This document shows, in pieces, positions 58,461-64,000 of a stretch of 64,000 nt of DNA. The notes below the pieces were generated by a model. That model was not told the origin of the DNA, did not search any database, and saw nothing but the letters and a program-made list of their open reading frames with translations. Position 1 is the stretch's first letter. Every line of letters starts with the position of its first letter. The position numbers were made by a program, and so were the translations under genes. Origin of the DNA: Acanthosoma haemorrhoidale (taxonomy: Eukaryota; Arthropoda; Insecta; Hemiptera; Acanthosomatidae). Location: contig OV884011.1 of NCBI GenBank assembly GCA_930367205.1, positions 137,119,437 to 137,183,436 on the forward strand. The letters are read 5' to 3'.

Positions 58461-61400
58461 TTAAAAGTATTTTTGAATTGATTCTCCTAAAATTTCCTCC
58501 ATTTCATTAACGACTACATGACACTCATGTTCCACAGCTTCAATATCATCTTCAAGAAGTTCTGCAAGAAATGGAACTGTCTCGGGCAGTAGTGGCATGA
58601 AGTCCTCTCCCAGTTTAGCTGCCAAAGCACACATAGCCCTCAGCCCAAGCATTCGCACCTGAAAAATAAAGGAATTTTAATTTCCTTCATCAATAATAAT
58701 CCACATCAAGTCTAGGTACTCTTAACATATTTAACAAATTCATTGATATGCTTCCCTTAAGGCAGCATTTGAACAATTTTATTAGTCCATTTTTAAGTAA
58801 CTTAGCGGGCAGTTTATTGCATGGCAGGATCGTCAAGGTGATGATGGCCTAACAAACAGAAACACGATGAGAGAGAAACACCCTTGAAAGTTGAGGATAT
58901 GCGTTGCCACAATATTATCACCCAGAGCATTGGTTCAAGGGGGGATTTGATTTTTCAGAGGGACAATAATTTGGGATGGATATTATGGATTGCAAGGGAT
59001 GATAAAAAACATTGTGAGTTAAAATTTTAAACAAGCAATATTAGCAATAATACTTGAAAAAAAAATTAATCAGATAGAATCAACAATATCAGACAAACAA
59101 GTGGCCTGAGACCGGCACTAATTTCCATTTTGGCTGATATCACCAACCCGTGATAGGCCCCATTGGTGAGGAGGCTTGATGGTTTTTACCAATTTAATTT
59201 TTACTTTCTGCAGAGGTTGTTATAAAACTGTCTTCCTACCTAGGTTTTAGTTCTTTTATAACATTTAATGGTACGATTACAAATTTGTACGAACGTTTAG
59301 GAATGACATGTTTGAACAGTAATTTTACTGAGTTGTTGAGTTTAACTCTTGTCTCAGGGTTCATTTTCTTCACATGTAGTTAATCCACACCATAAGATTA
59401 ACTTGAATCAGTAACAATTACTCCAAGAGAGATTGGTGGAGGGGAACAAGAGCTGGACATGGTACCTGAAAGTGAGGAATCAGCAAAACAAGGTTGAGAA
59501 ACTATGATCTGGAGGATCATCACCCTAACCTGTTAAATTAGTCAAGCCAGTTACTAATCCTAGTAGAAGGGCTGGGCCCATGAGCTTATCAGAAATGTAG
59601 ATCCTATCAAGATATTCTTTAATAATTAAGGAATTAGGAGTCAAAAGGACTTGTGGGCTTATACATTTTTTTGGCACAGCATACTTCTGAAGCAATACAT
59701 TTTGTTATTAGGCCCAGCTGCTTGCAGCATTTAAGTTATACGAGGTATAGCACCAGGTAAGGATAATATCTAGTTCATTGTAGTCACATTCCCTGTTGAC
59801 TGTTTATCTTATGGGTGTTATTGCAAGGCAGGTCCAAATATAGCAGCTGTTATTTTTATAAAAATTAATAGGAATAAAACTATTAAAAATTTGAAAGCAA
59901 AAATTAAAGCCTCATATTTTTAAAGTTGGAGGAATTTTTGGTCAGGAAATGTGCAGCACCCATTCCTTTTATCACCTTCCCATTTTAAGTAACATACTTT
60001 AGGTCACTTATTAGTTATTAGACATATTAGGGATGGAATACTGGTAGAACGACCGCTCCATAGCGCTCAATTCGCATACCAGGCAGGAAAATCCTGTGAA
60101 ATTGCTCTCCACCACCTGGTTTCCAGGATTGAGAGATCCCTAGTTCATAAAGAAATAATGGCAGGCATCTTTGTTGATATAGAAGGTGCCTTTGATCGCA
60201 CACCCTATAACACTATGGCATCAGCCTTAGAAAGAAAGGGGATTAGTTCCTTAGCCTCTAGCTGGATAAACACCATGCTAGAGAATAGGATTTTACAATC
60301 ACAATTGGGACAAACCAAACTGTGGATGAAGCCAGTGGGAGGATGTCCACAGGGAGGGGTGTTATCTCCATTACTGTGGTGTTTGGTCGTTGACTCATTG
60401 TTAACAAACCTAAACTCTGCAGGGTTATACGCAAAGGGATATGCTGATGACATTGCTGTGCTCATAGGGGGCAAGTTCTCAGAAACCATTTCTGAGTTGC
60501 TTTCCGCATCGATGGATCTTTTGAGGGATTGGTGTGAAAAGAATGGTTTAGGAATCAATCCCCAGAAGGTAAATCTCTGTATCTTCACTAACAAAAGAAA
60601 TGCTATAGTTAGACCACCCTATATAGGGGGGACACAGGTAAGCATTTGTAATGAGGTAAAGCATCTAGGGGTTACTCTGGATAGTAAATTGGACTGGTCT
60701 AAACACATCAGGAACACTACTATGAAGGCACTTCGATGCCTCTATGCATGTAAAAGGGCTGTGTGTAGGACCTGGGGACTACAACCCAGAATGTTATTCT
60801 GGCTAATTACCGCAGCAGTGAGACCAATGGTGCTCTATGCCTCTATGGTGTGGTGGCACAGAGGTAGTATTAGTAAAAATAGAACTTTGCTTGGCAAATT
60901 ACAGAGGCTTTCATGTCTCATGATCACTGGTGCCATGAGTACAACTCCTACTGCTGCAATGGAAGTCTTATTGAACTTGAATCCACTGCACATAGAAGTA
61001 GAAGCGCAAGCCTTGAACGTGGCTTACAGACTTGCGAAATCAGGAACAAGATCCAAAGTCATGACTCACATGGGACATGGGAACTTGTTCAGAAGAATTG
61101 ATGAGGACGAGGTGCTGTCAATGCACTCTGACCTACAAGTTAAGAAACACACAGACGTTTTATAATGTGCGGAAAACACAAAGACCAAACCACATAAACT
61201 GTGTAATGGGATTAATTGCTATACAGACGGCTCACTAACAGAAAATGGATCAGGGGCCGGCATATGGAGGAAAGATAAACCAGAATCTGGGATTTCTATT
61301 CCTTTAGGTAGACACACCTCGGTCTTTCAGGCCGAAGTGATGGCGATCAATGTCTGTACCCAAACCTTAATTGGGGAGGGTGTAAGAAACAGACTGATCA

Positions 61401-64000
61401 CAATTTCCACGGATAGCCAGGCAGCCATTGGCGCCCTGAGAAGCTATACGACCCAGATCTTATTTGGTTGAGGAGTGTAAAAACAACCTAAACACACTCT
61501 CCCTAGCCAATAAGGTTAGAATCGACTGGGTGCCAGGACACACAGGCATCACAGGCAATGAGAAGGCAGATGGCCTTGCAAGGGTGGGCTCAGAACAGAC
61601 ACCTCTTGCACCTGAACCCATATGTGGTATCAGCCTCAGCTACGCTAAAAGGCGTATAAAATTAGCTTTAGAGGACAAGGCAAGACTCTCTTGGAGAGAA
61701 ACTAAGAAACAGGAACACTCGAAACTGTTTCTTAATGGACCCTGTAAGAGAAGATGCTCAGCACTTCTATCAATGGACAGGTGGACACTCAAAAGTGTGA
61801 CAGGACTCTATACAGGTCACTGTCGGTTAAATAAACACCTCTTTAATTTGGGGATAGTGGGATCACCAATCTGCAGATTCTGCAAGAAAGAGGGATAAAC
61901 GGCACGTCATATAATATGTGACTGTGATAACTTAGCTAGAAGGCGATACCTTCACTTTGGTAGTGATCGCATTGTAGACTCCAAACTATGTGAACTGATC
62001 GATCCATTCAGTTTCCTCAGATTTGCAAAGGCCGTGGGCCTGTCACATATATAGGACAGGGACATGGACGGCGCACAATAGGTCTCACTGAGGCCGCGGT
62101 GCACAAATGCCGGAACAAATAATAATAATAATAATAGGTCACTTCATTAGCTCATCAAGATCAGGCAAATAAGAAAAACTTGATTTTATAATGGAAAAGG
62201 AGTAAATAAAAATATCAAAAGATTAAGAAATGCCTTTTCACCAGTAACTAACATACCATTTTATGAAACTAATGTTATTAAGGTGTTGATCGGCATTAGA
62301 AACTTCCCTTCAAATCAGAAAGAAAAAATTGCTTTTATGGTGACTCCACTAACGCCAAAGGAAATGTCTTGCTTGCAGTTAAGTGACACAATGATGATGT
62401 GTTAAATTTCAAAGTTAAATTGTAATGTATTACTATTAGGTTATACTTACTTCTGGTAAACTGTGCCTTGTCTTCATAAGAATTTGGTGATTCAAACGTT
62501 TCCAAAGAGAATCATCTCCTGTAGATGTAGCTAAGTTAGCCAGACAAGGTATAAGTATGGTTTTAACTCTTTCATTAGCAATCCCATCACCACCTGATCT
62601 ATTTTCAAGCTAAAATCATAAACAGAATAAATTATTTTTTGCAAGGGAATAATAAAATCAATGAAGGATTTTACATTATTTAATGCCATACCTGATCTAC
62701 CAGAGGATCCATAATTAAATTAAAATAATCTTTTGTCAAGCATTTTTGTGAATCATGATTAAAAGTTGTTAAAAAGGTCTCCATAACATTTTCAATAAGT
62801 AAAATAGATTTTTCAGTAGAATTATTTCCGCTAAACCAAGCTTCATCCTGAATAGCAGGATTATTCTTCTTAAGAACTTTAGCAGCATTTTCAATAAATA
62901 TGCTCAAAAATAATGGGAATAAGCTTTTAAGAGATTTGGCCAAGTTGAGAGACAGTCTGAAACAAATTTAAAATATTATGGACTTAATGCTACTTGTCTG
63001 AAGTAATTCTTTACTTTGAAATAGATATGATCTGTAATGACAAAAAAATTATACGATTAATTTGATACATCCACGCAGAAGGAATTTGATACAGAAGGTA
63101 TGAGGAGAAAAACAATAAAACACAAAAAAGTAAAGCTCTGCTTTTTTGTTATTTTTTTTTAGGAGCTAGCTATCTTTTAACATTGAGCTCAGAAGCTATT
63201 AATGTAAAAAAAATCAAAGATTTTTGCTAAGGTTCAGAAAAAAATGAAGATAAATAGTAACAAAAAACAAAAAAAATCCAAAAGATGCCATCCCAAAAGC
63301 TGATAACAAAAATTGTTGGTAGGGCAAACTTTAATAAGTTTATTTTTTCTTTTTTTACAATTTTCTAAAGTAACCAAGAACGTTTTATTAAATAATTGGC
63401 ACCAGAAGAAAGAACTCAGAGAAAAGTTCATATTGTAAGCCTATACCGTTTTTAGAGAATTGAAATAGTCTTGTATCTTATATTTATTTCATTTTGAGTA
63501 TTTGACATATTATACATATTACTAATTATTATTTCTGGTTTAGAAAATGAAAATCGATATTGAGAGGTAAGAGTCTTGCCTCCTAACTAAGGTAAAATCC
63601 TCTGTGCCACTAACTAAGGTGACAATCTAGGGCGGCCTTATTTCTATGGATTTAATTTTTAAACATTAATATTTATAGAAATACAACTAAATAAGCTAAA
63701 CTGATTTGTGTTGTTAGGACTATAAAACTCACAAATTTTCAGCAGCTTAAAATTTCCTTTTTTTTATTTATTTGTAAAATTAATTATCATTAATAACTTT
63801 TAAACTTACCTATAAAATGTGATAATCCTTTCTCTTGGAGCCTTTTTCCTAGCAGCCCAGTCAAAAATTTTCTGATAAAGAGGTCTGAAAGATGACTCTG
63901 ACATCTTGAGAATCAGTTTTGTAAATGCCACAATAACAGGGTTCTCAACAGATTCACTCTCAATTAGTGATGGCTCTGGTTGGATGTTGCGGAACTCTAA
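58461..64000 (-). CDS. HEATR1: HEATR1 / UTP10 / BAP28 U3 snoRNP protein, C-terminal exons (partial)
   Basis: Four coding exons on the minus strand: 63810-64000 (open at the window edge), 62692-62956, 62451-62609 and 58461-58658. All boundaries are GT-AG and phases join (813 nt, 270 residues plus stop). The protein reads KLILKMSESSFRPLYQKIFD, then APRERIITFYR, DPLVDQLENRSGGDG, DDSLWKRLNHQILMKTRHSL, and the C-terminus LLPETVPFLAELLEDD...MEEILGESIQKYF. These are the BP28CT and terminal HEAT-repeat segments of HEATR1, which ends in a similar LGEPLQSYF in vertebrates. HEATR1 works in the nucleolus in the t-UTP part of the small-subunit processome, supporting pre-rRNA transcription and 18S processing. 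The full protein is about 2,000 residues, so most of the gene lies beyond the right edge. The last intron (58659-62450) is long because of an I-clade insertion. Confidence 0.95.
58659..59999. other. HEATR1 last intron, left part
   Basis: Intronic DNA. A GC-richer patch at 59100-59200 could be a repeat fragment but matches nothing else here. Confidence 0.5.
60000..60009. repeat. Target-site duplication of I-clade element, left
   Basis: TAGGTCACTT, repeated exactly at 62135-62144 after the (TAA)n tail. Confidence 0.88.
60010..62134 (+). mobile_element. I-clade non-LTR retrotransposon, 5'-truncated
   Basis: A 2.1-kb element comprising reverse transcriptase, RNase H and a cysteine-containing C-terminus. 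It ends in AATAATAATAATAATAAT instead of poly(A). A reverse transcriptase followed by RNase H, together with a TAA-repeat tail, is characteristic of I-clade elements such as the Drosophila I factor. It is bounded by 10-bp duplications TAGGTCACTT. The coding sequence begins at the very first base after the duplication, inside the RT domain, so it is truncated there. It sits in the last intron of HEATR1, in the opposite orientation. Confidence 0.93.
60011..62053 (+). pseudogene. I-clade ORF2: reverse transcriptase, RNase H, C-terminal zinc region
   Basis: Translation begins LVIRHIRDGILVERPLHSAQ in frame from 60011. RT blocks are IFVDIEGAFDRTPYNTM, GCPQGGVLSPLLWCLVVDSL and the catalytic GYADDIAVLIGG. 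A TAA ends the frame at 61165. The same frame then resumes with RNase H: CYTDGSL, QAEVMAINV and ISTDSQAAIGAL. A frameshift near 61460 moves it to the frame of 61464, where WVPGHTGITGNEKADGLAR completes the D-E-D-D site. A C-terminal SPICRFCKKEG...H.IC.C region is split by a TAA at 61896-61898 and ends at ~62053. There are only three obvious lesions, so the copy is fairly young. Confidence 0.92.
62135..62144. repeat. Target-site duplication of I-clade element, right
   Basis: TAGGTCACTT directly after the (TAA)n tail, identical to 60000-60009. Confidence 0.88.

Overview
This is AT-rich, intron-containing eukaryotic DNA, almost certainly from an insect. Two conserved animal genes with GT-AG introns lie at the right end, both on the minus strand. 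Everything else I can identify is transposable-element material of insect type: Jockey, I, BEL/Pao, Ty3/gypsy and mariner. The order of insect cannot be fixed from the sequence. No bacterial operon, CRISPR array, rRNA or tRNA gene was recognised.

Layout. 1-4 kb: microsatellite, one copy of a dispersed repeat ('family Z') and non-coding DNA. 4.0-8.2 kb: a TATA-containing long terminal repeat ('LTR-T') split by a 3.3-kb Jockey retrotransposon with a 28-A tail and a 7-bp target duplication. 8.2-15.3 kb: a decayed BEL/Pao element between ~310-bp direct repeats, itself hit by later retroposons, including two very short ones of 50 and 58 bp with perfect 13-14-bp target duplications. 20.3-21.3 kb: a second Jockey family with a dead reverse transcriptase (FADN). 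29.1-33.1 kb: a heavily mutated Ty3/gypsy element. 37.2-40.2 kb: family Z, a 1386-bp LTR-T unit with a 5-bp target duplication, a Jockey RT fragment, and a second Z copy interrupted by a 197-bp TG...CA segment. 43.1-44.1 kb: a faint non-LTR relic on the minus strand.

Host genes. 47.9-54.5 kb holds a TM9SF4-type nonaspanin in nine coding exons whose splice phases all agree, predicting 625 residues. One intron carries a third LTR-T copy, antisense to the gene. 58.5-64 kb holds the last four coding exons of HEATR1/UTP10/BAP28, a U3 snoRNP ribosome-biogenesis factor, running off the right edge. Its last intron carries a 2.1-kb I-clade retrotransposon with a (TAA)n tail and a 10-bp target duplication. 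A mariner transposase relic lies between the two genes.

The host genes are unrelated in function: one is a secretory-pathway membrane protein and the other is nucleolar. The mobile elements form a readable insertion history: LTR-T predates the Jockey insertion, and the BEL/Pao element predates the short retroposons inside it. The most unusual items are the two micro-retroposons with a shared hairpin core, and a short peptide ending in NDEL that is conserved among family Z copies.
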